Source: Alloprevotella rava
GTDB lineage: Bacteria > Bacteroidota > Bacteroidia > Bacteroidales > Bacteroidaceae
Length of the DNA stretch: 64,000 nt
Direction: 5' to 3'
Assembly (NCBI RefSeq): GCF_014195585.1
Contig: NZ_JACICA010000007.1
Coordinates: 62,001-126,000 of the forward strand
Shown here: in pieces, positions 1 through 9,833 of the stretch
How positions within the stretch are numbered: the first letter of the stretch is position 1
Layout: each line of letters starts with the position of its first letter
Notes under the pieces: generated by a model
Told to the model about the DNA's origin: nothing
What the model saw: the letters and a program-made list of their open reading frames with translations, nothing else
Databases searched by the model: none
Translations under genes and position numbers: made by a program

Positions 1-131
1 GGTAGAATACCGCGCATCACTTCAATAAAGTGGTTGCGTTCTTCTCCTTCTGTCTGCTCTACTTGCTTGCAATATTCTGTAGCAATGGTAATCAAGTCGA
101 GCACTGGTTGGCTATAAAGGAAAGAGTTCAT
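1..131 (-). CDS. DUF5063-like protein, N-terminal fragment
   Basis: Only the first 43 codons are present; the rest lies beyond the left edge. The ATG is at 131-129 and the protein opens MNSFLYSQPVLDLITIA, followed by a charged stretch EQTEGEER. This opening resembles the Bacteroidetes DUF5063 family, small cytoplasmic proteins of unknown function. The family call comes from memory of the N-terminal pattern and is tentative. No function can be given. Confidence 0.45.
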   Translation of the reverse strand, partial: MNSFLYSQPVLDLITIATEYCKQVEQTEGEERNHFIEVMRGIL

Positions 132-194
132 TGATCTGTATAAGATAGAGTGGTAAGTAAACGGGAGCACTTGCGTCTCCCGTTTTTCTTAGTA

Positions 195-1349
195 TTATAA
201 ATCGTTTCGTGCAATGCGTCCCATTGCCATGACAAAATGGAGTTGTTGATCCTTATCATAGATAACGATATCTGCATCTTTGCCTTTTTGGAGCGAACCT
301 TTGCGGTCGTAAATGCCCATGATCTTTGCAGGTGTTTCGCTAACCATGCGAATGGCATCTTCCATTGGTATGTGAGCTTGTTGAACAGCTGTACGAACAA
401 GGCGATCCATTGTAGCGATAGATCCTGCAATGGCAGAGCGATCTGCTAGTTTGCAAACACCGTCTTCAATAATAGTACCTGGATCGAAGCACTTATCAGT
501 GTCGCTGGCAGCCACTGCTAAAGAATCGGTAATCATGCTGGTTCTTTCTACGCCTTTGAACTTATAAATCATATTAAGGATGACGGGAGGTACATGGATA
601 CCATCTGCAATCATTTCTACCGTAATCTCGTCCATATCATAGATAGCTTCAACTGTTCCAGCGTGCTTAAACTCGCGTACCTTATAGAAACCGCGCATCG
701 CATTATAGAAGTGATTGGCATGTGTGAAGCCTACTTGTAGGCCAGCTTTTACTTGATCGAAGTCTGCCTTTGTATGGGCAATAGCATTGAGTACTCCGTG
801 CTTACGGCAGCATTTTCCAAATTCTAAAGCACCAGGAAGTTCAGGGGCAGCACTCCAGCGTTTAATGCAATTAGTGCTATCGAGAAGAGGTATATATTCT
901 TCAGGATCTGGGTCCTTAATATTGGCAGGATTTTGGCCACCAGCCATATCCATATTAAGGTAGTGTCCTTCGAGATGAAGTCCCATGATTGGCGTATTTT
1001 CCTCTTTCATCATCTTCTCCGTTGTGCTTACTGCTGCATAAATCATGGGCATTGTTGAAGAAGATAGAGTGGGATAGATAGCCGTAGTGCCATGCTGCAT
1101 ATGTGCATCTATAGCAACGCGAAAAGCTTCTTCGGTGCCTTCCATGAAGTCGCGGCCACCACCACCATGGCAGTGTTGTTCAATTCCGCCGGGGACGATG
1201 TCTCCCCCCTTAGCATCTATGCGTTCAGCTCCAGTAATGGGGAGGTCGCTATTTGAAACTTCTAGAATTTTGTTGCCCTCAACAATCACAGAGCCACCTT
1301 CTAGCCAGCCCTCTGGAGTGAGGATCCGTCCATTGAAAATCTGTTTCAT
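195..1349 (-). CDS. nagA: N-acetylglucosamine-6-phosphate deacetylase
   Basis: Cytoplasmic amidohydrolase that deacetylates GlcNAc-6-phosphate to glucosamine-6-phosphate in amino-sugar recycling. The 384-residue product begins MKQIFNGRILTP. It shows the metal motif GGIEQHCHG, the acidic motif LHLEGH, then HTKA, THANHFYNAM, DGIHV and the catalytic-Asp region MITDSLA, in the usual order. The frame is open upstream to 1613, but the family start and a promoter at 1378-1409 place initiation at 1349. Length is normal for the family (about 380). It is divergent from porE. Confidence 0.95.
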   Translation of the reverse strand: MKQIFNGRILTPEGWLEGGSVIVEGNKILEVSNSDLPITGAERIDAKGGDIVPGGIEQHCHGGGGRDFMEGTEEAFRVAIDAHMQHGTTAIYPTLSSSTMPMIYAAVSTTEKMMKEENTPIMGLHLEGHYLNMDMAGGQNPANIKDPDPEEYIPLLDSTNCIKRWSAAPELPGALEFGKCCRKHGVLNAIAHTKADFDQVKAGLQVGFTHANHFYNAMRGFYKVREFKHAGTVEAIYDMDEITVEMIADGIHVPPVILNMIYKFKGVERTSMITDSLAVAASDTDKCFDPGTIIEDGVCKLADRSAIAGSIATMDRLVRTAVQQAHIPMEDAIRMVSETPAKIMGIYDRKGSLQKGKDADIVIYDKDQQLHFVMAMGRIARNDL

Positions 1350-1377
1350 TAGTAGCAATAGGTTTAATATTCTTATG

Positions 1378-1409
1378 CAAAAGTAAGCATTTCTTCTGAC
1401 TATATACAA
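1378..1409 (-). promoter_or_regulatory. Bacteroidetes-type promoter for nagA
   Basis: Read on the minus strand there is TTG, 21 bases, then TACTTTTG, matching the Bacteroidetes housekeeping sigma consensus (-33 TTG, -7 TAnnTTTG). It lies just upstream of the chosen nagA start and makes the longer open frame to 1613 unlikely to be translated. Confidence 0.6.
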
Positions 1410-1512
1410 TAAAGAGAGGGTTTTTGCGGTTATAGAATAGATGGAGGAAGGCTGCTTTTCTGCATGGCTGAAACTTCTTGCATGCTTCGTGTTTATCTGA
1501 CTTAAAATAATT

Positions 1513-3840
1513 ATGCTAAAGAATTTCTCTTTACTCCTTGTAATATTTATAGGTGTGAGTGCCTGTTCGCCTGTCGACCGACTTATTCGTCGCGGTGATA
1601 ATGCGCTTGCCATTGGTGAATATGCTGAAGCTGCAGCTTTGTATCAGCGAGCGTATAGACAAACTCCTGCAAAAGAACGAGAACAACGGGGACGTCTCAG
1701 TTACAAGATGGGGGACGCTTATCGTTGCTACGGTAATGTGGCAAAGGCTGTCGGAAATTATGCAAATGCTGCTCGCTATTATTATACTGATACGCTCACC
1801 TGGCTTCGTCTGGGGGATATGCAAAGAGTGATGGGGGCATATGGAGAAGCAAGTAAGTCTTATCAGAATTTTATAACCGAAAGTTTGTCTCCTCGAAAAG
1901 AAATATTCAGTCAGTCTTCTAAGAAAGTAGTAAGTGTTCGTAAATCTCAGCGTGCTAATAGAAAAAAGAAGAGGAATATGGACTATGATACAGTGTCTGT
2001 GGCTACTCCTATCTTGAAGTCTAAGAATGTAGATCCAAAGTATCTTGAAATAGCGCGGAGAGGGCTACTTAATTGTGAAGCAGCCTTAGAGAGTCGGAAA
2101 GATGTTTCTGCCTATACTGTTCGCCAAGCTGTTCTTTTCAATTCTCCACGAGCAGACTATTCTCCGGCTCTTCTTCCAACGGAATACGATCAAATTTATT
2201 TCTCAACAACGCGTCGTCAGACACAAGGGAATGATATTAGTGGCATTACGGGAATGAAGACGGGAGATGTTTTCTTTTCGCGGAAAGACGAGAAAGGAAA
2301 TTGGAAGCGTGTAGAACCTGCAGAAGGAGGAATCAATACAATCGATGACGAAGGGGCGTGTAGTTTTTCTCCAGATGGTTCAACGATGTACCTCACGGTT
2401 TGTCGAACAGATGCAAAATATCCTCGTATGGCAGAGATTTGGCAGTCTACTCGTTCTGATGCAACTTGGTCGAAACCTACGCAAGTAAAGATTTCGGCTG
2501 ATACGCTTTCCGACTATGCTCATCCTGCGGTTTCTCCTGATGGTAAATGGCTTTATTTCTCTAGTAATATGCCAGGAGGGTTTGGAGGCTACGATTTGTG
2601 GCGCATACGTATTGGTGAGCATGGAATAGGAGGTGTTGAAAATCTTGGTCCAGAAATTAATACAGATGGTAATGAAGAATTCCCCGCCTTCCGTCCTAAT
2701 GGTGATTTCTATTTTTCTTCAGATGGACGTACGCCTAATTGGGGCGGATTAGATCTTTATTATGTTCCTCAGTTCACGAAGCACTTTAGAGGTGAAGATG
2801 TGCTATTTGATGCAGAACAAGCGGGGCTAGTTGATACTCTTCATCAACAACTTGTTGTAGAGCATCTTCCTACTCCTATGAATAGTCAGGGTGATGATTT
2901 CGGTATTACGTTTGAAGGCCTTCATAATCGCGGTTTTTTCTCTTCTTCTCGTAGCACAGGAGGACGTGGCTGGGATAAGATTTTTGAATTTAGTTATCCC
3001 GAACGATTATTGACGGTGAAAGGTTGGGTCTATGAACAAGATGGCTATGAGCTGCCTTCGGCCCAAGTGTATATAGTAGGCACAGACGGGACCAATCAAA
3101 AGATTAGTGTACTACCCAATGGTTCTTTTGAAACCCCTGTGCAACCAAGAGTTAATTATCTCTTAATGGCCGTGTGCAATGGTTTTTTGAATGTTCGACA
3201 ACAGTTGCGCCTTGATACGATTTCCCAAGCAGATGTAGAAAGGGCTATTGCTCATCAGAATAAAAATCCTCGTAAAGATGCAACGCAATATGTTTTGCAG
3301 TTCCCTCTTCCCAATATCAGCATCCCTGTCTTAGTTCGCGGTATCTATTATCAGTTTGATAAAGCTGCTATCACGGATAGTAGTAGCGTAGCGCTTAATC
3401 GCTTGGTGGCATTATTGAAAGAGAATCCGAATGTTACTATAGAATTAGCTGCGCATTGCGATTATCGCGGAACAGATGCCTATAATGACCGCCTTTCTCA
3501 GCAGCGTGCTGAGGCTGTTGTGGCTTATCTTGTGAAGCAAGGTATTGCGCGCGATCGCTTGACGCCTATGGGATATGGGAAGCGTCGCCCCAAAGTGGTT
3601 ACACCGAAGTTGCACGCCGAATATCCTTTCCTTGCAGCTGGCGATACTCTTATGGCTGAGCGCATCAGTCTGTTGCGTCCTGCTCAGCAAGAGATTGCGA
3701 ATGCTTTGAATCGTAGAACCGAGTTCCGCGTTCTTCGTACAACTTATGGCCTCTTTGATAGGAATGGGAATTATGTAGCCCCTGCTGCTAAGCCAAAGAA
3801 GCTAGAAGCAGACGATCCAAATGCTGTAGACATATATTAA
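1513..3840 (+). CDS. porE: PorE-like OmpA-family lipoprotein of the type IX secretion system
   Basis: Predicted outer-membrane-anchored, peptidoglycan-binding lipoprotein. A lipoprotein signal ends at Cys18 (VSAC). TPR-like helices cover about residues 25-130. A PD40/beta-propeller region follows (FSPDGSTMYL and SPDGKWLYFSS repeats, about 220-490). A carboxypeptidase-regulatory-like beta domain sits at about 500-560, and a C-terminal OmpA domain has the AHCDYRGTDAYNDRLSQQRA peptidoglycan-binding motif. This order of TPR, propeller, CRD and OmpA is that of Porphyromonas gingivalis PorE. Role in type IX secretion is inferred from architecture. The other Por genes are not in this window, and generic OmpA/PD40 relatives exist, so the symbol is less certain than the architecture. 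Confidence 0.8.
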   Translation: MLKNFSLLLVIFIGVSACSPVDRLIRRGDNALAIGEYAEAAALYQRAYRQTPAKEREQRGRLSYKMGDAYRCYGNVAKAVGNYANAARYYYTDTLTWLRLGDMQRVMGAYGEASKSYQNFITESLSPRKEIFSQSSKKVVSVRKSQRANRKKKRNMDYDTVSVATPILKSKNVDPKYLEIARRGLLNCEAALESRKDVSAYTVRQAVLFNSPRADYSPALLPTEYDQIYFSTTRRQTQGNDISGITGMKTGDVFFSRKDEKGNWKRVEPAEGGINTIDDEGACSFSPDGSTMYLTVCRTDAKYPRMAEIWQSTRSDATWSKPTQVKISADTLSDYAHPAVSPDGKWLYFSSNMPGGFGGYDLWRIRIGEHGIGGVENLGPEINTDGNEEFPAFRPNGDFYFSSDGRTPNWGGLDLYYVPQFTKHFRGEDVLFDAEQAGLVDTLHQQLVVEHLPTPMNSQGDDFGITFEGLHNRGFFSSSRSTGGRGWDKIFEFSYPERLLTVKGWVYEQDGYELPSAQVYIVGTDGTNQKISVLPNGSFETPVQPRVNYLLMAVCNGFLNVRQQLRLDTISQADVERAIAHQNKNPRKDATQYVLQFPLPNISIPVLVRGIYYQFDKAAITDSSSVALNRLVALLKENPNVTIELAAHCDYRGTDAYNDRLSQQRAEAVVAYLVKQGIARDRLTPMGYGKRRPKVVTPKLHAEYPFLAAGDTLMAERISLLRPAQQEIANALNRRTEFRVLRTTYGLFDRNGNYVAPAAKPKKLEADDPNAVDIY

Positions 3841-3989
3841 GGATATACAAAAAAGCTGTTTGATGTTTACTTGTAATAATCTTACGAATATCTTGCAGGC
3901 GATAGATGTAGTTGGTTAATCAAGATACCAAATGCCCTAAAGTAGACAAGTCGTAAAGATATTTGTTAATATATGTCGTATTATAAAAC

Positions 3990-4032
3990 AAGAACTCGCA
4001 ACAAAAAGAATATGCTGCGAGTTCTTTTTATT
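3990..4032 (+). terminator. Rho-independent terminator after porE
   Basis: AAGAACTCGCA (3990-4000) pairs with TGCGAGTTCTT, followed by a T-rich run at about 4022-4032. It lies between the convergent porE and gpsA genes and may serve both. Confidence 0.75.
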
Positions 4033-4079
4033 ATCCGCTTGCGCTCTTGCGGGTGCTTAAAAACGTAATGAATGATTAC

Positions 4080-5072
4080 TTATCGGAAAGAGTCTGTAAG
4101 CAGTTTGATTTCGATAGCGGGAGAGATGCGTTCGTAGAGGATATTGTAGACAGCATCAAGGATAGGCATATTTACATGAAAGTGCTTGTTGAGTTGTTTC
4201 ATACAGGCTGTGCCGTAATAGCCTTCTGCAATCATCTCCATTTCAATTTGTGCCGACTTCACGCTGTAGCCTTTACCTATCATCGTGCCGAAGACGCGGT
4301 TACGCGAGAAGTTGGAATATCCCGTTACAAGAAGGTCGCCAATGTAGACACTGTCGTAAATATTGCGTGGGATAGGATAAACCGCGCGCAGAAAGCGGTC
4401 TGTTTCTTGCACAGCATTAGCCATAAGAACAGACTGAAAGTTGTCACCATATTTCAAGCCATTACAGATACCTGCAGCTATTGCATAGACATTTTTCAGT
4501 ACGCTGGCATATTCTATGCCGATAATGTCGTCGGAAGTCTTGGTTTTGACATACGACGAAGCAAGCATAGAGGCAAAGGCTTGGGCATACTCTTGACTCA
4601 CGCTGCCTATTGTGATATAGGTGAGGCGGTCGAGTGCCACTTCTTCTGCATGAGAAGGGCCGCCAATAACTGCTAAATGATCATCTGGGATATTGTAGGC
4701 CTGGCGAAAGTATTCACTAACCACGTAGTCCTCGTCAGGAACAATACCTTTGATGGCTGTAACGATGTATTTATCGGAGAGTTTTTCCTTTAGCTTGCGG
4801 AGATGACTCTTGAGGTAGGGAGAAGGAGTTACAAAGATTAGGGTGTCATTATCACGTACGGCTTCGTTGATGTCGGCCGTAAAGTGGATGCGATGAATGT
4901 CGAAGTGGACACCGGTGAGATAGGAGGGATTATGCTCAAGGCGCTTAAAGCTCTCTATGGTATCCGTTCTACGCATATACCACGTGATGTTGGGGACTTT
5001 CTCCAGCACCATTTTGGCAATAGCGGTGGCCCAACTGCCACTACCCATTATTGCTATCTTTCCTGTTTCCAT
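4080..5072 (-). CDS. gpsA: NAD(P)H-dependent glycerol-3-phosphate dehydrogenase
   Basis: Reduces dihydroxyacetone phosphate to sn-glycerol-3-phosphate, the backbone of phospholipids. The 330-residue protein has an N-terminal Rossmann nucleotide motif IAMGSGSWATA (about 8-18), the segment TPSPYLKSHL, a conserved GGPSHAEEVA loop, and the catalytic-lysine helix region EYASVLKNVYAIAAGI. Length is typical. It lies downstream of lysS on the same strand with a gap of about 130 bases, so co-transcription is possible but not shown. Confidence 0.95.
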   Translation of the reverse strand: METGKIAIMGSGSWATAIAKMVLEKVPNITWYMRRTDTIESFKRLEHNPSYLTGVHFDIHRIHFTADINEAVRDNDTLIFVTPSPYLKSHLRKLKEKLSDKYIVTAIKGIVPDEDYVVSEYFRQAYNIPDDHLAVIGGPSHAEEVALDRLTYITIGSVSQEYAQAFASMLASSYVKTKTSDDIIGIEYASVLKNVYAIAAGICNGLKYGDNFQSVLMANAVQETDRFLRAVYPIPRNIYDSVYIGDLLVTGYSNFSRNRVFGTMIGKGYSVKSAQIEMEMIAEGYYGTACMKQLNKHFHVNMPILDAVYNILYERISPAIEIKLLTDSFR

Positions 5073-5203
5073 TTTGTTGTTGAAAATGTGAAAGAAAACT
5101 TCCGTCTTTCTTATAAGGCAAAACGTAATCTCTTTTCTTTTTAGAACGGAGATAGTGCTCCGTAACTTTATGAGAAAGAGGGAAGTCTTTTCTTAGTGAC
5201 CGT

Positions 5204-6940
5204 TTATTTTTCGGCAGATACCCACTTCGTGATTTCTTCTAAAGAGGGCTTTTGTATCTCGACTATGTTTCGGTATTTTTTCTGCAATTCGCTGAGCTGT
5301 TGCAGGATTTTCTGGGGGTTCACCTCTTTAAGGTCGCTGACGAGGTTGTAACCAATTTTTTGAAGAGCTGGAACCAAATCTTCGGGAATGCCAATGCGCG
5401 TGTAGGCTTCAGCGTTGTCGCGAGGAGCTTTGGCTTCTGGCTTCATCTGCGGGAAAAAGATAACTTCCTGAATGAACGGATTGCCTGTCATAAGCATGAC
5501 AAGGCGGTCGATACCAATACCGATACCAGAGGTAGGAGGCATACCATATTGGAGTGCGCGGAGGAAGTCGGTGTCTATAACCATAGCTTCATCGTCGCCC
5601 TTGTCTGCCAAAGACATTTGATCGCGGAAACGTTCCTCTTGGTCTATTGGATCATTTAGCTCTGAATAGGCGTTTGCCAACTCCTTACCATTAACCATCA
5701 GTTCGAAGCGTTCTGTAAGACCTGGCTTAGAGCGGTGAACTTTGGTGAGCGGCGACATTTCCACAGGATAGTCTGTGATGAATGTGGGCTGGATATACGT
5801 ACCTTCGCAGAACTCGCCAAAGAGTTCGTCAATCAGTTTGCCCTTGCCCATTGTTTCGTCAATCTCCATGTTCAACTTATTGCAGATTTCACGGATTTCG
5901 TCTTCTGTCTTGCCTTCCAAGTCGTAGCCTGTCTTTTCTTTGATAGCTTCAAGGATAGGCAGGCGGCGGTATGGAGCTTTGAAGCTGATGGTCTTGCCGT
6001 CGATAACGCATTCGCTCTTGCCGTTCACTGCGATACAGATAGTTTCGAGCATCTTTTCCGTGAACGACATCATCCAGTTGTAATCTTTATACTGCACATA
6101 AAGCTCCATGCAAGTGAACTCAGGATTATGGTTCTTGTCCATACCCTCATTGCGGAAGTTCTTTCCAATTTCGTAAACGCCTTCAAAGCCGCCTACGATA
6201 AGACGTTTCAAGTACAACTCGGTGGCGATACGCATATACATATCTTGATCGAGTGCATTGAAATGTGTGATAAACGGACGTGCGCTTGCACCGCCAGGGA
6301 TATTTTGGAGTGTAGGAGTTTCTACCTCCGTGTAACCAGCATTGTCCAACACGTTGCGAAGAGTGCGCAGCACGATAGAACGCTTGTAGAATGTATCTTT
6401 TACATCGGGATTAACGATGAGGTCAACGTAACGTTGGCGATAGCGCATTTCTGGATCGGAAAAACCATCATAAACTTCACCATCTTTCTCTTTCACGATA
6501 GGAAGAGGGCGGAGGCTCTTGGAAAGCAGTGTGATTTCTTCTGCATGCACACTAATCTCGCCAGTTTGCGTACGGAACACAAAGCCGCGAACGCCGACAA
6601 AGTCGCCCAAATCAAGCAACTTTTTGAAGAATTTGTTATAGATGTCTTTATCTTCACCAGGGCAGATGTCATCGCGGGTAATATATACTTGTATACGACC
6701 TTTAGAATCAAGGAGTTCAGCGAAGCTGGCTTTTCCCATCACGCGGCGGCTCATTAAGCGGCCGGCGATGCAGACACGGCGGGGAGTTTCTGCGTTTTCG
6801 TCGAACTCGCTGCGAATGTCTGTACTATAAGCATCAACGGGAAATTCAGCTGCGGGATAAGGATCGATTCCCATTTGTCGAAGTTCCTTTAGGGCCTCAC
6901 GACGACCCAATTCCTGTTCGCTTAGTTCAAATACGTTCAT
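5204..6940 (-). CDS. lysS: Lysyl-tRNA synthetase, class II
   Basis: Charges tRNA-Lys. The 578-residue protein has an N-terminal OB-fold anticodon-binding domain (about 50-160, with [19 protein letters not shown]) and a class II catalytic core. Motif 2 is [20 protein letters not shown] and motif 3 is [17 protein letters not shown]-terminal extension of about 70 residues after the core ([10 protein letters not shown] onward) is longer than the E. coli enzyme; similar extensions occur in Bacteroidetes LysS. The promoter at 6975-7005 supports the start at 6940. Confidence 0.97.
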   Translation of the reverse strand: MNVFELSEQELGRREALKELRQMGIDPYPAAEFPVDAYSTDIRSEFDENAETPRRVCIAGRLMSRRVMGKASFAELLDSKGRIQVYITRDDICPGEDKDIYNKFFKKLLDLGDFVGVRGFVFRTQTGEISVHAEEITLLSKSLRPLPIVKEKDGEVYDGFSDPEMRYRQRYVDLIVNPDVKDTFYKRSIVLRTLRNVLDNAGYTEVETPTLQNIPGGASARPFITHFNALDQDMYMRIATELYLKRLIVGGFEGVYEIGKNFRNEGMDKNHNPEFTCMELYVQYKDYNWMMSFTEKMLETICIAVNGKSECVIDGKTISFKAPYRRLPILEAIKEKTGYDLEGKTEDEIREICNKLNMEIDETMGKGKLIDELFGEFCEGTYIQPTFITDYPVEMSPLTKVHRSKPGLTERFELMVNGKELANAYSELNDPIDQEERFRDQMSLADKGDDEAMVIDTDFLRALQYGMPPTSGIGIGIDRLVMLMTGNPFIQEVIFFPQMKPEAKAPRDNAEAYTRIGIPEDLVPALQKIGYNLVSDLKEVNPQKILQQLSELQKKYRNIVEIQKPSLEEITKWVSAEK

Positions 6941-6974
6941 GTGATTTTCTGTTTCTTTATATATATTGTATGTG

Positions 6975-7005
6975 CAAAATTACAAAGAGAAAGCCATAAC
7001 TCCAA
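6975..7005 (-). promoter_or_regulatory. Bacteroidetes-type promoter for lysS
   Basis: On the minus strand TTG, 20 bases, TAATTTTG: a near-perfect -33/-7 pair about 35 bases ahead of the lysS start codon. Confidence 0.65.
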
Positions 7006-7892
7006 GAATTGCACAAAAACAAGTACAAAGACACGCTCTTCGGACTATTTATTCAAAGAGATTTTGCAAAAAAACAAGAGCTTCAAAAGGATAAATTAAA
7101 ACTTATGTTATTTGATCGTTTATTGCGGGATATCCGTACGTGTACGGCTCAACCTAAAAGATTTTGGCTGATATTTACATTGAGGTTGGTAATCTTGTCT
7201 ATCTTCACACTCCCTTTTTCTAAGCTTAAAAAAGATGTTTTGGTATATTGAGTCATTATCAAAATAAAACATGTATATATTGTCAATATTTTTCGTATTC
7301 TACTGTGTCGTGAATGGCTTGAAAATTAAATTTAAGTTCTTCGGGAGGAAATAATGCAAGGAGGAAGCTCTACGAAAATAGGAGGATTTTGAAAAAGGTT
7401 ACTAGGAAATTTATTTTCTATACTAGGAATTGAAAATGCAATAAGGCAATTTTCAAAAACAATAAGGAAATCAGCCGGCATCTTTATTCTGTTAATCGAC
7501 AAAATAAGGAAAAATAGGGCTTATTTGGAGCTTGCTATGACTAATTCTATGAAAAATCATTGCTTTCCCAATGTTTTTAGCCTTTTTTTGAGGGAGCATT
7601 TTTGTCCGATAGATTCTTTTTTCGTTGGTTTCAATCTTTTTTAAGCCTTTCTTAATAATTTTTGCTTCTAGATTGAGAAAGTCTGTTGTCAATAAAATTC
7701 TCATTTTCACAAACTATATTACTATTATCTTTTTATGAAGACTGAATGGCGGAAGATATAGACAATTTTTTGATAGATTTATTTTGGGAAAAACTGAGAA
7801 ATGAGATAGTTCTGACGGGGAGAGCGGCAGAGGGTAAGTGTCCTTTTGCATCATTTGTCTTCGTTTGTGGGCTTTCACAAGCTTTAGCTTAT
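7006..7892. other. Long non-coding interval between lysS and the thiamine-synthase-like gene
   Basis: About 890 bases with no convincing gene. Short open frames exist on both strands (80 codons at 7009-7251 on plus, 72 codons at 7492-7710 on minus), but they lack recognisable domains and start context. The notable content is a set of AATAAGG words with 21-base spacing at 7440-7509, described separately. Confidence 0.6.
7440..7509 (-). repeat. 21-base-phased CCTTATT array, copy 1
   Basis: AATAAGG (CCTTATT on the minus strand) starts at 7440, 7461 and 7503, steps of 21 and 42 bases. Just upstream, ACTAGG occurs at 7401 and 7422, again 21 bases apart. The word and spacing recur at 20045, 26218 and 36774. 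Function is unknown; two helical turns of spacing suggests repeated protein binding on one DNA face. Confidence 0.6.
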
Positions 7893-7923
7893 TTTGTATT
7901 CTGCAAAAATAGTCTTAACTTTG
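7893..7923 (+). promoter_or_regulatory. Bacteroidetes-type promoter
   Basis: TTTG at 7893-7896, 19 bases, then TAACTTTG at 7916-7923; the downstream gene starts at 7956. Fits the -33/-7 consensus well. Confidence 0.65.
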
Positions 7924-7955
7924 CACTTGAAGAAAGCAACAACTTCTAAGAGTCG

Positions 7956-8552
7956 ATGAAAATCGTATTGATGACAACGCCATTTTTCTTTGTCGAAGAA
8001 AGCCAAATACTAACGGCACTCTTCGATGAGGGGCTCGAATTGCTTCATCTTCGTAAGCCGGATACTGAGCCGGTCTTTTCTGAACGTCTTTTATCACTTA
8101 TCCCCGAATCTTATCATCGACGCATCGTCACTCACGACCATTTTTATTTGAAGAATGAATATGGGCTGCGTGGCGTACACTTAAATGGTCGCAATCTAGA
8201 ATTGCCAGATGGCTTCAAAGGAACTATAAGTTGTTCTTGCTATACGGTCGAGGAAACCGAAGCGCGCCGTAGAAAGATGGACTATGTCTTTTTGCAATCC
8301 ACAGACTTTAATGTTCCTGAATCCCGTGAGGCTTCGTGGGGACTGTTGGAGGATGCTGCGCACCAGATGTCGGAAAAAGAACTCAAGAAGGTATATGTTT
8401 CGGGTGGCATCACACTTGACGATCTGCCTCGCTTGCGCAGTTTGGGCTTTGGAGGTGCTGTGGTTTATGGCGACATTTGGAATAGATTTAATATCTACTC
8501 TCAGCAAGATTATCGGGAGCTAATCCTCCATTTTCGTAAACTGCTGAAATAA
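7956..8552 (+). CDS. Thiamine-phosphate synthase-like (ThiE/TenI superfamily) protein
   Basis: Small TIM-barrel protein of 198 residues related to ThiE/TenI. Visible family features are the early LLHLRKP strand (Arg/Lys in the substrate phosphate region), THDH, RGVHLNGRN (the HL-x(4,5) segment), and the phosphate-binding end VYVSGGITLDDLPRL followed by GFGGAVVYGDIW. No other thiamine gene is adjacent, so substrate use is uncertain: it may be a true thiamine-phosphate synthase or a divergent TenI-type paralogue. It has its own promoter. Confidence 0.75.
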   Translation: MKIVLMTTPFFFVEESQILTALFDEGLELLHLRKPDTEPVFSERLLSLIPESYHRRIVTHDHFYLKNEYGLRGVHLNGRNLELPDGFKGTISCSCYTVEETEARRRKMDYVFLQSTDFNVPESREASWGLLEDAAHQMSEKELKKVYVSGGITLDDLPRLRSLGFGGAVVYGDIWNRFNIYSQQDYRELILHFRKLLK

Positions 8553-8686
8553 AAATAGGAGCAAGATGCAAAAAGCAAGATGCGGAATATATAGTTACAG
8601 AAAGGAACGGAAAGTTCTGTCTATTGCAAAGTTTGTTCTTATCGTTGTATATAGTCCTGTGTAACTCGTTAAATATCTTTTAAGTT

Positions 8687-9622
8687 ATGAGCTCTGATTC
8701 ATTCATGGTCTTCTCTGGTACCAAGACTCGCTATTTGGCCGAGAAAATCTGTAAAGACCTCAACTGCCCACTTGGCAATCTGGTCATCACGTATTTCGCC
8801 GACGGCGAATTTGTAGTTAGTTTCGAGGAGTCCATCCGTGGTCGTGATGTTTTTTTAGTGCAGTCCACGTTCCCCAGTGCTGACAACCTAATGGAGTTGC
8901 TCCTGATGATTGATGCGGCAAAGCGTGCGAGTGCTAAGAGTATTAACGCTGTGATACCTTACTTTGGTTGGGCACGGCAAGACCGTAAGGACAAGCCACG
9001 TGTGTCTATTGGTGCGAAATTAGTGGCTGATATGCTCAGCGCAGCAGGTATCGACCGCTTACTTACTATGGATCTCCATGCCGATCAAGAACAGGGATTC
9101 TTCGATGTGCCTGTTGATCATCTTTATGCCTCTACGGTATTTATGCCCTACATTAAGAGCTTGAACCTGAAGAACCTTTGCATGGCCAGTCCTGATGTTG
9201 GTGGTTCGAAGCGCGCCAGTGCTTACGCTAAGTTCCTTGATGTGCCTCTTGTTCTCTGCCACAAAACTCGTAAGAAAGCCAATGTTGTGGCAGACATGCA
9301 GATCATCGGTGACGTAAGCGGTATGGATGTCATCCTGATTGACGATATTGTTGATACGGCTGGTACTATCACGAAAGCAGCACAACTGATGATTGACAAT
9401 GGGGCTAATTCTGTTCGTGCCATGGCAAGCCACTGTATTATGTCTGGTCCTGCTGATGAGCGCGTGGCAAACTCTCCGTTGCAAGAAATAATCTTTACGG
9501 ATAGTATTCCCTACCGCGGAACTTGTTCAAAAGTGAAGCAGCTCAGCGTGAGCGAGGTTTTTGCTGAAACTATCCGCCGCGTAGAAAATAACGAAAGTAT
9601 TTCTTCTCAGTATCTTATCTAA
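8687..9622 (+). CDS. prs: Ribose-phosphate pyrophosphokinase
   Basis: Makes PRPP from ribose-5-phosphate and ATP for purine, pyrimidine, histidine and NAD synthesis. The 311-residue protein shows the flexible loop YFGWARQDRKDKPR, the metal/ribose region MDLHADQEQGFFD, and the PRPP-binding loop VILIDDIVDTAGTITKAA. Length is typical for class I enzymes. A strong hairpin follows. Confidence 0.96.
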   Translation: MSSDSFMVFSGTKTRYLAEKICKDLNCPLGNLVITYFADGEFVVSFEESIRGRDVFLVQSTFPSADNLMELLLMIDAAKRASAKSINAVIPYFGWARQDRKDKPRVSIGAKLVADMLSAAGIDRLLTMDLHADQEQGFFDVPVDHLYASTVFMPYIKSLNLKNLCMASPDVGGSKRASAYAKFLDVPLVLCHKTRKKANVVADMQIIGDVSGMDVILIDDIVDTAGTITKAAQLMIDNGANSVRAMASHCIMSGPADERVANSPLQEIIFTDSIPYRGTCSKVKQLSVSEVFAETIRRVENNESISSQYLI

Positions 9623-9664
9623 TCGCTAGGCGATAAGAATTACACTTGAGATTTTCAATAATAC

Positions 9665-9716
9665 GAGGACAGCCTCTTGTCTCCGAAAAAGGAGAAGATG
9701 GCAGTCCTCTTTGCTT
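9665..9716 (+). terminator. Hairpin terminator after prs
   Basis: GAGGAC pairs with GTCCTC, continuing through GCC/GGC, TCTT/AAGA and CTCC/GGAG around a GAAAAA loop (9665-9710), followed by a short T-rich stretch. Confidence 0.65.
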
Positions 9717-9752
9717 TCTGATCCCCCCCAAAAAAAAATACGAGTAATCTAA

Positions 9753-9810
9753 AAAAGCGAATGTTCATGAGAGTTACTCTGTTGAGTAGCACTCATAAAC
9801 ATTCGCTTTG
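9753..9810. terminator. Inverted repeat between prs and the DUF4878 gene
   Basis: AAAGCGAATGTT at about 9754 pairs with AACATTCGCTTT at about 9798-9809, with further pairing ATGAGAGT/CACTCAT inside. It sits between convergent genes and most likely terminates the minus-strand der-DUF4878 transcript. Confidence 0.6.
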
Positions 9811-9833
9811 ATTATATGAATTTTATTCTGTAC

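Noticed and set aside
1350-1613. N-terminal extension of NagA
   Set aside because: The frame is open, but the family start and a good promoter lie inside the extension, and it overlaps the porE start.
4047-4676. 209-codon frame opposite gpsA
   Set aside because: Fully antisense to a clear gpsA gene with all motifs; shadow frame.
5735-6757. 340-codon frame opposite lysS
   Set aside because: Antisense shadow of lysS; no domain.
7009-7251. 80-codon plus-strand frame
   Set aside because: No domain and no promoter; it abuts the lysS promoter region in an AT-rich gap and has a composition unlike real genes.
7492-7710. 72-codon minus-strand frame
   Set aside because: Lys/Ile-rich low-information product that overlaps the CCTTATT array; no start context.
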